A stretch of 64,000 nucleotides of DNA. Origin: Monosporascus cannonballus. Taxonomy: Eukaryota; Ascomycota; Sordariomycetes; Xylariales. Both the position numbers and the translations under genes were made by a program. Under the pieces are notes generated by a model. It was not told the DNA's origin and did not search any database. It worked only from the letters and a program-made list of their open reading frames with translations. The stretch lies in assembly GCA_004154925.1 (NCBI GenBank), contig QJNS01000020.1, positions 372,001-436,000 on the forward strand, read 5' to 3'. Below are positions 1-13,889 of this stretch, in pieces (within the stretch, counting starts at the first letter, position 1; every line of letters starts with the position of its first letter).

Positions 1-3000
1 CTGAGGATTTATTTTTATAAAAACGTATCAAAAATTAAAACCTTTTTAAAGATTACCGTTTATTATCAGATATTTGTCGTATATTATATTATTATAATAA
101 AACGTTTGTGTATTTTTTGTAGTAAAAATAAACCTTTTATTTAAAATCTTAATTAAAAGCATATTATAAAAATGTTTAAAAACGATTTAAAATAATTCCG
201 AACTTAATTATTATCGATTATTATCTCGAAACAAGAAAAATTATTATAAGAATAAAATTTAAAAAAGAATCAAATTAAGTTATAATATTATTAAGCTGAA
301 ATATTGAATTATTTTCAGAATTTTAAACCAAGTTCGAAATTATATTTATAAAACTTGATTTACGTTAAAAGTTATCGCGCAAATATTAATTGTATAAATT
401 AATGACTTTATAAATTTATCACTTAATATTTTATTAATTGGGTTAATTAAGTAAATTAACTTTTGTAATTGTAAAACTGAATATATTTTAACAAAAAAGT
501 ATAACCTTTAATAAATTATAGAAAGATTTAACCGAACTTTTGAACAAATTAAACGATTTATAAAAGAAAAAATCGATAATTCTATTAATATTTAATTCAA
601 TAGTAATCGGTTAAATCCAGTAATCAAAATAACCTCAATAAAAAAAGAAAGTTTTTTATTAAAATTTGCTTTAAACAGATATAAAATATAGAAGGTTTTT
701 AACGATATTAAAATTTATTCATCGATTAAAAAATATAAAAAGAAATATAAACAGGTTTCAAAATTGCAATTTCAAATTACTTTATTTAAGACAATATTTT
801 ATAATATAAAACGAAAAAGCGATATAGTAACCATAAAATAATCTATAATATATAAAAACTTTTAATAATATTTAAAGAATATTAAAAATATTATAATTAT
901 AAAAAACAAAATATAACTAATTAATAGTATATAAAAATATATAAAAACTATTTTTTGCTAGATATTATATTAAAAACCTATTAAAGAGTATTTCGAAAAA
1001 GTCTATAACTTTTTAAGCCTTTTAAATATCATATATATTTAAATTATTAACATTTAATTTATAGCAAATGCTAACGAATATGAGATAACTATCGGAATCC
1101 GATATAAGTTATTTCAATATTTCGAAATTGAAACATTTGTAGATAAATATATTTTTATTAATACTAAATTCTAAGTAAAATTAAAATCGATAAAAACTTT
1201 AAATATAAGAAAAAACTCGAAATTTACGAATTATTTAAGATTAAACGAAAAATTGAAATTATATATATTATTTAAACGTTAAAAATAATTTAAAAAAGTA
1301 TATTTTAATTATTAAATAACTAATCAAAATAACGAATAATACGAATAGTAAATATGTTAAATTCTTTCTTAAAATAATATTTACTAATAATACCATTATA
1401 AAATAATACAATTTTAACCTGTATAAATCATTATACGGATTCAAAATATTTTACCGATCGAAGTTATAATTGTAATATAAAAAGTCTTAATATAAAATCT
1501 TAATCGTTTAAACAAATATATAATTACGTAAAAATCTAAATTATTAAACCGTAAAATCAATATTATTATTAAATTAAATAAAGTAAAATTATAAAATGGC
1601 ATACAATTAGTTAATTTATTAATTTAAAAAACAAAAATAAATTAACAATCGAATATTTAGAAATTAATAATTTAATATTATTATACGATATATTATATTA
1701 TATTATGTTATATTAATATATCTATAAATAAAATCGAAATACTGATAAAAAACATTGTACTGATTTAGAACTTTTATTAAGTATAATATTAAATATGAAT
1801 CAATTTTTAGAAAAATAATTAAACAAAACTATTAATTACCGAACTCGATAAGGTATAAAATGTTATGATTAAATCCTTATATAGTATAAATATCGAAGAA
1901 TCGAAAACGTAATAGCTTAAAATAATAAAACTTGTTAAAATAAATATTAAATAATTTAAAAATTATATAAGAGTAAATAATAATATATACGCAATAACTC
2001 TTTCTGACGAAAAAGAGTTTTTACGATTCTTTACAAAATATTAATATATAAAAAAATTAATCTAATTTATATTCCTACTTAACTCTTAAAATTTCTAAAA
2101 TACTAAGATAACAATTTACTCTAATCTTTTAAAATATTACGAATATTACTTATATAACGAAAATCAGAAAGTTTTTTCAAATTAAATGTTAAACCAACAT
2201 GTATCGATTTCGTAATATATTTTGTAATATAACTTATAAAAGTCTCGTGTAATTTATAGTTTTATTATAAAATATATTTTAAAACATTTAAATTCATTGT
2301 TGTTAAATATATAATTATATTTATTAATAAACTGGATATATTTATTATAACTATTCTTCGTAAAGGAGACAAATAATATATAATGGAAAATAAAAAATAT
2401 TTTATAATTTTTAAATAATTTAAAAACTTAGTAACATTTTTTACAAAATTCATAAACCACCAAATTAAGTATTTCGAAAATCTATACAAATAACTTATCA
2501 ACGTATCGAAAATTCTGAATAAAATGTAACATAAATTAATACGAAAGATTAACACGGATGATTTCGACAAATATCGTTTTTATTTGGGATTTATTTTATA
2601 AAAATTATATTTTCGTAATCGGCGATTAAGCGTTAGTTATTTTTCCAAAAACTGGTATTAGTAATTCGCTATTTTAAAAACCGACTTATAATACAATCGA
2701 AAATAAACTAAATAAATATTATTTCAAATATTTATTATTAATTAATACAAAATAAATTTCTATAAACAACTATTTGTTTTAAAATACTTTAAAATAACAT
2801 AAATGATAATAATATTATTATTTTAAACATCGATTATACATTACAATATAAAATAAAATATTAACAGATATTTAATTTTTAACGTCAATAAATATTTTAA
2901 AATTTTCTTAATGATTTTTACAAAATTTTCTAATGGTATTTAACATTCAAAAGATTACTGAATTGTTTTCAATATATGAATATAGTTGTTGTTAAATATA

Positions 3001-6000
3001 GTAAAATTTCGAAAAAATAGATTATTTATAATTAGAATAATCGAAAAATTATCATTTTTAATATTATTATGAAATCGATATCTAAAAAAGAAATAATTTA
3101 AACATAAGAACTTAACGATATATAAGATTTAGATTTTACTAATATCAAATAAGTCGATTAAAATTTAGTACTTTGTTAAAGTTAAAAAGTTAAAAATTTA
3201 TTTACTTTATAAATAAATGGTTAAACAAAAATAAGGCATTTTAGAATTTTAAAAACGCGATAAGAATATATCGAAAAACGATCGACATTTAAAAAATTTA
3301 TATTATATTTAACTTGATCGTTTTTAATAATATCGAAAATATTATCCTTAATTAACAAATAATTCGTTTGCTTACTAAATTTCTTAAAATCTATATTAAT
3401 GCGACAACCTTAATAAGTAAAAGGTTTTATCGATTTTAAAATATTTATAATAAATTAACTAAACGTATTAAAATAAAAACCGATATAAATAAATATAACT
3501 ATTAATATACGTAAATAAGCAATGAATATTAGAACTTAAAAATATGTAAAAATAAAAACACCTATTTCTAATTAATTAAAAATTACAATACCGTACAGTT
3601 TCTTTCTTAATAATATTAAATAAAAATTCTTAGCATTCTTTTAACGTATAGAAATATTTTTTTAAAACCACTAAAAATAATAAACATGTTATTAATTAAT
3701 TGTTATTACTTTTTAATATCTATATTAATTCTATTATTTATTTATTATTTTTTATATATCTAAGTTTTACATTTTCTTTATAATATTAATATTATCAAAA
3801 AATACTTTAAAATTTAGCTTAATTTTAAATTAAACTTTAAGAAACCAATTAATTTAGGTTTAATAAATTAAACGGATTTGCGAATATCAAAGATTTCAAT
3901 TCGTTAAAATTTGAAAAACTATTTAAAAATTATATAAGATTATTTTACCTTTTATTCCTATATTTCGTTTTAGATAAAAAACTAACTTGAATCTATTCAT
4001 ACCTAATATTTTATATAATTACAAAAAGCCGCTTTTACAACTGTTTTAAAATAGTTTTACATTTCGAAGATACTTTGAATTTATAATATAGACGCCGTGA
4101 TTACACCCGTTTTTAAAAAAACTGTTGTACTTATTACTAACGGAAGATATTTTCGATGAAAAAATAGTATTATATTAATATATGTATTTTTGCTTCAGAA
4201 TATAAAGAAATAAATTAATATATATTTTAAAACTCGGTAGTGTTTTTACCTAAAAATATTATTTATTATTATATTAAAAATAGATTTTATTATATATCAA
4301 TTAAATTACATTTATATTTCAGCGATAGTTTACAAATTTATTCGTGTTAATAAAATTATAGAATATAAATATTAGATTAATCTTTTATATATTCGATTCA
4401 AACGCACGTTTATAAAATTCGACAATACTTTTTTTAACCATCGAATTTAAAAAATACTAAGATTTTACTAATAAAAATAAAGCCTTTAAATAATATTTTC
4501 ATCAAACATATATTATTCAAATAATTTACGTATTTTATCTCATCCTATTAAAACCTGGTTTATAAAATTTTAAAAACTCTATTTCAAATAAAAATAAATA
4601 ATTACTTAAAAATACAACGAATTAATAAAAATATGTATTAATTTATATCACAAATATTAAAATAAGAATATATAGAAAGAGGTTTAACTTAATAAACGCC
4701 TATTATCTCTTTTTAAAAACTCCTCGAATTTCTGTTATTTTTTAATTAAAATACTCTTATACTCTATAAACTCCTAAACGGCCCCGAATTAATACGTAAA
4801 CTATATTATTATATTAAAGTCAAATATATGTCTCGCTCTCTAAGCAACTATTAATATATTTAAGCTATATTAGCAAAAGTCTATAAGGTCTCATATAAAT
4901 AAATAAGAAATATATATTAAATTATTAGAAACCGGCTAAAATCTTACTCTGTTCTAAAAGAACTATGTTTAAAAAATAAAAGGCGTTAATTAATACTTAT
5001 TAAGAGGAAAATAAAGCAGAAAATAATATGAAAAATCTATATAACGCGAAAGATTAATTCAAAGATAAAATCAAAATCTTAAATTAAAAATATTAAAAAA
5101 TATTTTGTATCGAAACAAATATTGATTAATATATATATATATTCTACGTATTATAACGTTACGTTAATATTGCCTTTTACGATAAAACGAAAGCTTTTTT
5201 TATTGTAGAAAAAGGCTTAAAATAAAATAAAGTATTACGTATATTAGCAATTTCGACTTATTAGAAAATCCGGATTACGTATATATATTAAAGAATTCTT
5301 TTTCGCTATAGATTTTACTCTAAAGTACATAGTTAAACATCACTATTTATTATGTTTATTTTTGTTATCATAGTTATCGAGATTTAATATGATTAATATA
5401 ATCGAATTCAGTTCTTTGTTTTGAGAATCCTTTTTCATATCGTAATATAGCTAGTTTATCCGCACTGATTATAATCAAATTTCTCTTATCGTAATTTAAT
5501 AAATTTAAAATTTATTTCAAAAGTTAAAAAATTAAATCGCTTTTACGGAACTAAATACAATTATTACGATACATGAAAAATATCATAAAACTTTTAATTA
5601 AATTACAATTATTTATTCAAATTTTATTTAATAATATATAATTTAATTTGCTATTAATACCTTAACAAAAACGCATATTATTAAAAAAAATCAAAAGTGC
5701 GTTTATTGCTAAAATTTATACAAATGCCGTGATAAAACATTGTATTTTTAGTTAGATAAAATAAAAGCTTTTTAAATTTATTTATAAGAATCTGTTCTTT
5801 TAAATTAGGTTTAAAATTTAAAAGAAATATAAAGTTTGAGTTTTAGTCTTATATTATAAAGATATTTTACGAACTGAAATTTAGGTTTTTAAGGTTTTTA
5901 ACTATATGAACAAAATTCGTGTTTCGAACTAAATATAAGATTAATATTATATTCTATATTTTCGACATTTTACGCGCAGAAGTAGAACTTTAAAACATAT

Positions 6001-7323
6001 TAAATACTTATATCTTTTTACGTTAAATAATAAGTATTCGTAAAAAGTTATCAAGTGCATTAATTTACGTTTAATAAATACAGGGATAATTATTCGAAAT
6101 CTTTCTTATATTAATTTAACGAATATAAAAAATCGAAAACACGTTAAATTTCATAAATAAAAATAATCCTATTTAGAATATTTTATATTTTTTAAACGAA
6201 ACAATATCTAAAAATAGAATGAAAGGATTTATAATGAATAATATTTATTGTGATAATAATAATGCAACGTTAATTAATGTGTATACTTCTGCTTTTATTA
6301 ATTTATTTTTAAACATTTGTATTATTATACATTTCGAAAAATAGATTTTAATATATTATACGTGATTAAATAATTATAAAACCAAATATTTAATAAGTAA
6401 TCAAGATTTGTTCGCTTTTAATATTTTTATAGCCGTTACTACAAAATAACTATTTGAAGTAAAGGTATATTTTTTATACAATAATAATATTAAGTAACGG
6501 ATAATTAAGTAATTATTATTCGCAATTAACGAAAAATTAACATATAAATTATTTGCAATAATATAATAATATAAGCTTTTTAGGTATATATTTAATAATA
6601 CGGTATAATTTATTTTCAAATGTAAAAACAATTAATAAAATGTTCAAAAATTTTCATCTATATTTATAATTTAGTAATTTTCTAATATAAGCCGCTACTC
6701 TTGTATTTAAATATTTTATGTAATTTGATAAATATCGGTACATATTTTAATATTATTATTTATTAATAAAAAATCGAAAATGTAGAGTAAATAATAAAAG
6801 TAATTTACGTTTTCAAATAATAATAAATGTTTTGATATTTTAAGTTGCAATATTTAAAATTTATAACCTTAAACTTGTTGGCTTAAGACGTTAAAAATTT
6901 ATTATAAATAGTACAATACGTCGAAAATCTTAGAATAATATTCATATATAGATTATTTAAATATTTTAAAAATATGTATTAAAAATTCGAATTTTTAAAC
7001 CTTTTTAGCGAATCGTATAGATTTATTTTGAATATTTTATAAGTTACAATATGTTTTTATAATTTCTATTTATTAAAAACAGACATAATAAAAACTTGTT
7101 TTATTAATAGTTTATATTTTAAAAAGCTAATATTAAATATATAAATGTTTTAAGTTTTAAATTTGATATATTAGACAAGATATTAATATTAAAATAATCG
7201 TAATATACGGATTAATAAATTTTCGAATATAATATCTCGAAAAATGTATTAATTTGAAAAACCCTTTTCATATATTTAAAAACTTATAAGAAAAAGCGAA
7301 CAGATAAGCCGAAAAGTAATTAT
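1..7323. other. AT-rich, RIP-degraded DNA with no assignable gene
   Basis: This stretch is extremely AT-rich and dense in TAA/TAG in all frames. The remaining C is mostly in CpG, as in the RIP-mutated elements further right. I looked for terminal repeats, tRNA boxes and recognisable protein motifs and found none I could defend. The longest open frames (for example 2265-2570 and 6401-6631, both minus) are Ile/Leu/Tyr/Asn-rich and look like products of base composition. It is most likely older transposon sequence mutated beyond recognition by eye. Confidence 0.6.
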
Positions 7324-7328
7324 AAAAC

Positions 7329-7523
7329 TGTAAGATAATGAGTAGTTAAGGGCTAGAGTGAGGTGATCCTCGACTAGTTGTAGAGCGTATTCTAAGAAGG
7401 AAATGTATTAGGTTATTTTTATCTAGCGTTTTTTATTAGCTGCTAGATAGTTTTTTGTGCTTGCGCGTAGATTTATGGCTGGTCGGATACCAGCCGCAGC
7501 TATATAAAAGCTATATTCTCATA
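7329..7523 (-). repeat. LTR (left, 3' LTR of the outer minus-strand chromovirus)
   Basis: This 195-bp repeat begins TGTAAGATAATGAG and ends in a RIP-altered TCACA. It aligns along its length with 25536-25729, including a shared block around the GCTGGTCxGAxACCAGC inverted repeat and the GCxGCAGCTxxAxAxAAGCT stretch. It is preceded by the target duplication AAAAC. Confidence 0.85.
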
Positions 7524-8999
7524 ATTTTTGCGTTTTTTAAATTAGTAATTTTTAATAATATTAATAAATTAATATAATTCGGTCGTAAATTAAATTTCGT
7601 ACGATAACTAAGGGTCTTCCGTATATAAGTACGTAAGTTATGTTATATTACGCCTAATTATCGTAAGAATTAATACGTATTACGTTTGATAATTAATTAT
7701 ATTTCGATTAATTTCTTATTTGTATTCGATTTTTCATTTTATTTTGTTTATTTTTTCGGTGTTTTTGCGTTTTTATTTCCGTTCCTTTTACGTACGATTT
7801 GCGTCTTATTTTTATTCGTTATGTTTATTTTTTTAAATAGTTTTATAAAAAATGATATTGTTATAATGGTAGCGACTAGGAATCTTTTAAGTATTATATT
7901 TTTAATGCCGACAATAAGCCGGACTTTAATCGTATTAAAAGCGATAATAAACGGTATTATACTTACGTAATATAACGTTATTTCGATTATCGTATAATTT
8001 ACGTTTAAGTTTCGGACGTTTTAAATTTTATCGTAATTAAATATTATTATTAAACTTTTTATACTATAAATATTTATTTTTGTTATTATTAATATTGCCA
8101 TTTAATTTCCGTTTAGATTCCGGTCATTTTTAAGGGCGTTACTTAAATTATTATTTATTTTGCCGTCGAAATCTAGGAGTTAATTGATAAACTTAAGGCG
8201 GTTTATATTGCGAATACCGAGTTTGCGCGTGATAACGTACTTATGATCAGTCGCTAAATTGACGTTTTTTGCAAGGTCGAATTTACTTTTAAGGCAGTTA
8301 TTATTAAGAAATATCGTTTTCTTTCTACGTTAAAGATAAATCTTCAATCGTTTATTATATTTACAGAGGTTTAAATTTAACGTTATTTTATAAATTTGCA
8401 AATTTAGATTATATTTATAAATGTTTTAATTCTTTTTCTTATTATTTTACGGTTAATCTTCCATTAAGTATAATTTTATAATATTTTTATAAATAAGGAA
8501 ATTTTCTAAAGTCGTTTTGCTGTTATATTTTTCGCCCGTTTTTCAATATTTCGACAAGGTCCTAATATTTATTAATCAGTACAATTAAAAATAGCTTTTA
8601 TTCAGCAAGGCTGTTATTAAGCCTAGATATTTAAACGCTTTAAGTGTAATAACCTCTTTTCGACCAGCGACCAACTATATTCCGATTACCTGGCCTTGAC
8701 TTTTCGTAAGAAATAGGACGTTTCTGAATTTTTTCGAATTTTACATTCAGTAAAATTAATAAACGTTTTTGCTTTTTGCCATTATATATTTTCCGATCTT
8801 TTTCCGATATTCTTTTTATTAATTTCTCTAATACGTTAATTAAGAGGTAATTAATGTAAAGTTTAATAACTAAATGTCAAACCTTGTTTTTGAAATAAAA
8901 GCTCGATTTTTTTATATTATTTATTAATTTCCGTTTCAATTTTATTTTGTTTTCGAAAAATTATAATTATTTATTTAGTCGATTTCCAACCGGTATATA

Positions 9000-10700
9000 A
9001 TTAGGTAATCATTTGCCAAAAATTATAAAATAAGTATATAATTAATATTTTAAAATAAATATCTTAATGCTGCTTAAGATTATTTTTTTATAATTTTATA
9101 TTTATTAAATGACCGGTTTTGGATAAAGTTATTATTATTTTGCAACCTTTAACCTATTTTATTTCTTATATACGTATTTAATCTTTTTATAGCGCTAGAA
9201 TATTTTAAACGCGTTTTTGAAATATTTTCGAAATCTTTATATATTATATTCGTCAGCCTAACCTTTTTATTTAATTAGATATTTGTATTACTTCCGATTA
9301 TTTCAGTAAAGAATGACATTCTTTATTACTTATTTTTTCTATTCCTTTATTAAGTTCGATAATAATATTTAAATCTTATTCGGTTCCCGGCTATGTTATT
9401 GTTTTAACCAAAATATTAGAAATATGTTTTATATTTATTAATATTTAATAAAAAAGATTATTTTGTATGTCTAGAAGCTTATTCGCTTTTGAATCGCAAT
9501 TTGAATGTAAATAAATGCCAGTTTTCTATTTTTGAAATTAAAGTTTTTAATTAATAAATTTATTTATTGCCCTAATTAGAATTCTACAAGCGTAAAGCGT
9601 CGATTATAATATTTCTTTTAGGTTGCCGTTATTTTTTTTTTCTAATATTCGTGTATTATTCGATGAACAACCGCCATCTTTTCGAAGCGCTCCTTAATTC
9701 TTTATATTTATCATTTAAATTTTTATAAGAAGTATTTTACTGTTTTTAAATAGTATCCATATAAGGCTTCGAACAGAAAACGGTAGATAAATACGTTTCG
9801 CGTATTATTATATATGAATTCCATATTTTATAACAACTTTATCTAATTATCTTAATATTTATTAACGTAATTGTAAAAGTAATATTTTAGAATTTAATAA
9901 GTACGTTCCGTTTACTTATTGGTTTACGGATAGTAAACGGTTAATATTTACCGTTTCATTTTTCGATTTTTATACAATTCCGCCTAGAATTAATTTGTTA
10001 ACAATTTGTTTTTATTATTTATAATTCCAGTTAATATACCGAATTTATATTTAATTTCGTCGTAAAATAATTAGGTTAATTCGGTTATAATTAAGGTTTT
10101 AACCGTAAAGATAAATAGTTTTAATTTTGTAAAACAGTCGACGATTACTAAGATTACGCCGTATTTTAGCCTGTTTAAACCTAGGCTTTTAAAAAGCCTC
10201 GTAATAAAATTTAACGAGATTTTTTGAAAAAGTTACTTAAGTAATAATAAGGGTTATAACTGTTTATATTCTTTATAACGTAATTTTATTATGCTTTAAT
10301 AATTCGAATATTATTTATTATATTTTTCTAATAAAAGTATTTAGCTATTAGTTTTAACGTACGAATATATCTTATATGTTCTATTTTCGAATTATTATGA
10401 TATTAATTAATTAATTAATTTCGTATAACGCTTTACGCCAGAATTACGAACTTATTTCGATAATATAAAACCTTATTTAGGTCTAGGAAATATCCCCCTT
10501 TTATACCGGCTTGGTATCTAGTTATCCATATTAACTTTATAATATTCAAATCCTTAATTTGCAACCTTCGAACCTGATTGTAAAACTGTTAAAAAACTTT
10601 CAATTAAAATGACATTTCGTCTTTAGATAACTCCTTTACCAAAAGATATAAAACGTATTAGTTATAAAGAATAACTTTAGTACCAATTTCGTCCTTTTTA
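9000..10700 (-). pseudogene. Second Gypsy integrase relic (RIP-mutated)
   Basis: On the minus strand, about 10420 down to 9900 translates to a Gypsy integrase core. Recognisable pieces are ISLNFITRLFKSLGLN, VILVIVDCFTK, ELTxLFYDEI and a C-terminal YYPxTNKxTERT block, interrupted by stops that fit RIP of CAA/CAG/TGG. An integrase zinc-binding region lies just upstream (10300-10700). Further down (9700-9900) the linker NNTRN...FEALYGYY and the basic C-terminal domain can still be followed. This integrase duplicates the one at 12770-13868, so it must come from a different Gypsy copy. No LTRs of its own were found, so it is a truncated nested relic or part of the outer element after rearrangement. 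Confidence 0.65.
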
Positions 10701-10739
10701 GATTCCTCGGAATTCGATCGTGATATGGTCGTAATTTAC

Positions 10740-11260
10740 AGTTATTATTATTTAACCGCTGTCACGGCGCGGTACGTCTCTTGGGTTTCTAGAAGATATT
10801 CTGTTATTGCACGAAGAAGAAAAAAGAGAGCAATCTAGCAAGCGCGTAGAGCTTGCGTACATATAGCGAAACGGCGGCTTAAATAAGCCGCTTTACTAGT
10901 GCCGTAATAGTAGCCCTCTTTTTTTAAGGCAATTATCCTTAATTGCATAAAAGAAAAAGTAAAAAACATAAATGCTTTTCCCGGATTCGAACCTTAGTTA
11001 GCTAATGGCATACTAGGTGTCGCAGAGCGTCGTAGCGTTGATATGGCGTACGCGCGGTATAACCGAAATGGGGCCGTGATAATGGCCGAGTAGTAGGATA
11101 TCGTATAAAAAGTGCATAACGCCAATTCCGGCACGAAAGTGATAATATCGTCGTACGAGATATTGTTAGCCTAATTGGATTTTGCCGTATCCCCGCTTTT
11201 ACCGTTTTCGCAATATAAATACCAGGTTTCTCTTTAGTTCTTATTTTTTTCTTTTCTTTT
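10740..11260. other. GC-richer island with three hairpins and a tRNA-like box
   Basis: About 500 bp of near-normal base composition sits between RIP-degraded Gypsy relics. It opens with a TG...TA-bounded segment (10760-10909) whose ends form an imperfect inverted repeat (TGTCACGGC / GCCGTAATA), like a short LTR. No matching target duplication was found. Three perfect short hairpins follow each other: GCAAGC/GCTTGC at 10838-10856, GCGGCTT/AAGCCGC at 10874-10891 and GCAATTA/TAATTGC at 10929-10946. They are followed by a minus-strand tRNA-type B box. A SINE-like or TRIM-like element is a possibility; no coding frame is apparent. Confidence 0.4.
10974..11046 (-). other. tRNA-like B-box sequence (possible tRNA-derived SINE head)
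   Basis: The minus strand reads GGTTCGAATCCGGG, a perfect RNA polymerase III B box of the kind found in tRNA T-arms. It is followed by GAAAAGCA, which could be an acceptor 3' strand. No complementary GCTTTTC lies at the expected 5' position, and the T-stem pairs poorly. This is therefore not a convincing tRNA gene; a tRNA-derived repeat or a decayed tRNA fits better. Confidence 0.3.
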
Positions 11261-11269
11261 TCTAGAACC

Positions 11270-11944
11270 GCCGTATTATTAATATTATAATAACGCCGTA
11301 ACTTTTATTTCTTATTTTTTCGTTATCGTAACGATATCTCTTTAATTATATATTATTTACTAACGTCCATTTATGCGAAACAGCTATATATAAATTATTT
11401 TAAATATATATTTTTAATTATAATTTCAATGTTAAAAAATACCCTTTTTCGTTATGATTTTGCGTTTACCGTGATTGCAAAATACGTATTTTATATTAAA
11501 CGCCGAAAAATATATTAATTAATAACTTATATGCGTTATAATAATAATATTGCGTTCATAAAATATTATTATTATGTTAATTCCTTAATATATAACCGAT
11601 AGAAAATATTTAAGGCAATTCTGTAAATTTAAATACCTTTTTTTTATTAGGTGGATTTTTATTTCGACGTTAACCGCGATAACGATAACGAGCCGATCTT
11701 CGACGAAGACTGCAACGAGACGTACGCGTATCCTAACGATTTTCGTCGAGAATTTTACGGGGTAATATTCCGATTTTGTACTGCTTTTGAAACGGCCGAA
11801 AAAATCTACCGTACTGTATTTGGTACGATAAATACGAAAAAAAGTTAATATTATTTTTGGTTATAATTGCGCCTTTAACATTACTTATAAAAAAAATAAA
11901 ATTAATTATGTCGTATAAGTCGCCGTTTAATAGGCCTTAATATA
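11270..11944. other. Unassigned AT-rich stretch with one short acidic open frame
   Basis: This is RIP-affected DNA of unknown origin. A 65-codon open frame on the plus strand (11651-11848) is less AT-biased than its surroundings and is rich in Asp, Glu and Asn near its start. It follows a pyrimidine run ending in TTAG, resembling a 3' splice site. I do not recognise the product and saw no partner exon. It may be a gene or transposon fragment. Confidence 0.25.
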
Positions 11945-11949
11945 GATTT

Positions 11950-12427
11950 TGTCACGATATTAAGTAATACCTTGTAGGTATATAGGGCAGAACAAGACGG
12001 TTAGTACTCGAGCTGATAACGTTCCACTTTTAGTGGTATGATGGTTATGCCTTTGTTCTTGTGCCGTAACAATTTGTCAGTTCCTCCATAAGTTGTGCGT
12101 TCGATTTCTGGATTAGGTAATTAACTTATTCTATATATAAGAGATGCGTACGGGGCGGACTTTTAGTTAACCTAATTATTTTAAATATAAAGCTTAGATT
12201 AACCTATAATTCGAAAATTATCGAATAATTAAATAATTTTTAATAAAAATCTTTTATTCTTTTTATTAATTATATCGAAATAATATAATTTGAAAAAGGA
12301 CCTATTATTACGGTATTAAGTAATATTTCGTAAGTATATAGAGCAAAATCAGACGGTTAATGTTCGAACTGATAACGTTTTACTTTTAGTGGTGTGATAG
12401 ATATGCTCTTGTTCTCGTGCCTTAACA
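11950..12427. mobile_element. TRIM-like non-autonomous LTR element, copy A
   Basis: This is a 478-bp element made of two 122-bp direct terminal repeats (11950-12071 and 12306-12427) around a 234-bp non-coding interior. The ends are TG...CA. The flanks carry an exact 5-bp duplication GATTT (11945-11949 and 12428-12432). A purine-rich run ending AAAAAGGA precedes the right repeat, in the position of a polypurine tract for the plus orientation. A second copy with the same architecture lies at 33548-34024. Size, terminal repeats and lack of coding sequence match terminal-repeat retrotransposons in miniature. Confidence 0.85.
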
Positions 12428-12769
12428 GATTTATAGCTCTCGTTCCACAAGTAATGCCGTAAATATACCGAAATATATATTTCGTAATAACGCGATGCTA
12501 ACTTTACGATAATAAGGCGACGTCCTAATTACCGCCTAAAAGAAGGCAATCGAATATCGCCTGGTCGTTAATAATAAAGAGTACTAGCTGTGAACGCTGA
12601 CCAAGCGCGTTTTCTATAATGAAATGTATATTACTACCTTTACAACCTTAGGTCCCGGCCAGGCGGATATCGACATTGCGACGTTTCCCTTACGTTTTAA
12701 CGATTTTTAGTCGTTATATCACTATCGTAACGCCATATTCCCTCGTTATTATTTTGATAATATCTAGTA

Positions 12770-13868
12770 CTAATCGAGTGGCCCAGATTTGCTGAGATTA
12801 TTTTTATAGAATTCGGTTATATTAAAGTTACATCCCTTGGGGTTCGTAACCGGTTCCTAAATAAGGCTGTATACTTACGGCCATTTAACCTTATATTGGA
12901 GGCCGTATTTAATATTCCTAAAGCTTAGAATTTTTTTAAAATGCCATTCGACGTTCTTCGTATTGTCCGTATTCGTAATAATGGCGTCTTCGGCCCGAAT
13001 ATCTTATTTTCCGTTTATTTTCCTTTGCCCTAAAAGGCCTGATTTATAACGTTAAATTAAAAAAGTATAAAAAATAAAAAATAACAGATATTATACCGGT
13101 TATTTTAAGATTACGGCGCGAAAATATATTTTAGTAATTACGAAAAGGCTTATTTATTTATTGCTAATCTTATTATTAAGCCGTTTTAACTTTATATAAT
13201 ATATATTAACTTAAACCCTTTTTTGTTGCGAATATATCAATATCGTTACGATATCGGTTAATCTATTTCGTATATCGGTTTTACGCCTTTGCTATTAATG
13301 TTTTAACTTTTTTTAAGATTTGTTCCAATTTGTCCGCGTAATATGTCGCTTTCGTATACCTTTTTTACTACGTAAACGTTTTAGGAGTTTTAGAAGGCCG
13401 TTATAATTCCGTACTTATGGTAACGTAAAAACTATAATTAATAAAAAACGACAAAACATTAATAATTTTGGATACATAATTATTATTAGCAAATTCGGCT
13501 AAAAATTAATCCATTTAATTATTCTGATAAAATAGATAATAACATTATAAATATTACTTTATTGTCGCAATTATAATTTTTATCTAATTATTAGTTTAAA
13601 AGTAATAAATTATCGAAATGCAAAACGTAACGCTTAAATGTCGGCTTAGCTTTTTTTAAAAAGTTAAAATTATATACTGTAATCTCATATAATTATGACT
13701 ATGATACCGTATAGGCGGTATATATCGGGAAAAAAAGCGTCGGCAAAAGTACTTACGGATATATCCGTAATGGTAACGAAATAACGCATTTTCGTAAATC
13801 TGTTAATTATTACAAAAACGTATTTGTAAATATATCCGAATTTTTTTGCAAAGGGGAAAAAACAGACT
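12770..13868 (-). pseudogene. Chromovirus pol 3' part: integrase core, integrase C-terminus, chromodomain
   Basis: The minus strand from 13868 to about 13360 encodes an integrase core in good condition, with YKYVFVIINRFTKMRYF, VSTFADAFFPDIYRLYG and a later ANNNY-type block. From 13350 to 13050 comes the basic integrase C-terminal region, with YADKLEQILKKVKTLIAKA and NRYTKxINRYRND. From about 12990 to 12770 lies a chromodomain, with VEWHFKKILSFRNIKYGLQYKVKW and a later NPKGCNFNITEFY. Stops are of RIP type. The upstream part of the integrase (zinc-binding domain) lies at 20830-21060, beyond the nested chromovirus that splits the gene. Confidence 0.75.
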
Positions 13869-13889
13869 GTGAGATAATGAGGGTGCGAC

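Noticed and set aside
2265..2570. Open frame of 101 codons, minus strand
   Set aside because: Composition-driven Ile/Leu/Tyr/Asn run in AT-rich DNA with no codon bias or family resemblance.
7686..7970. Phe-rich 94-codon frame, plus strand
   Set aside because: Lies opposite a Lys/Asn/Glu-rich minus-strand relic of Gypsy sequence; a shadow, not a membrane protein.
8560..9020. Minus-strand stretch resembling a LINE reverse transcriptase (FLANDYLII, then TLKAFKYLGLIT)
   Set aside because: The similarity to the FADD and KYLG motifs is short and interrupted by many stops, and no other LINE domain or poly(A) tail was seen. It may be a real nested LINE relic but I cannot support it.
10760..10909. 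Possible solo LTR (TGTCACGG...GCCGTAATA)
   Set aside because: The flanking 5-mers (ACCGC and GTAGC) do not match even allowing RIP changes, and no partner repeat was found. Kept only as part of the island description.
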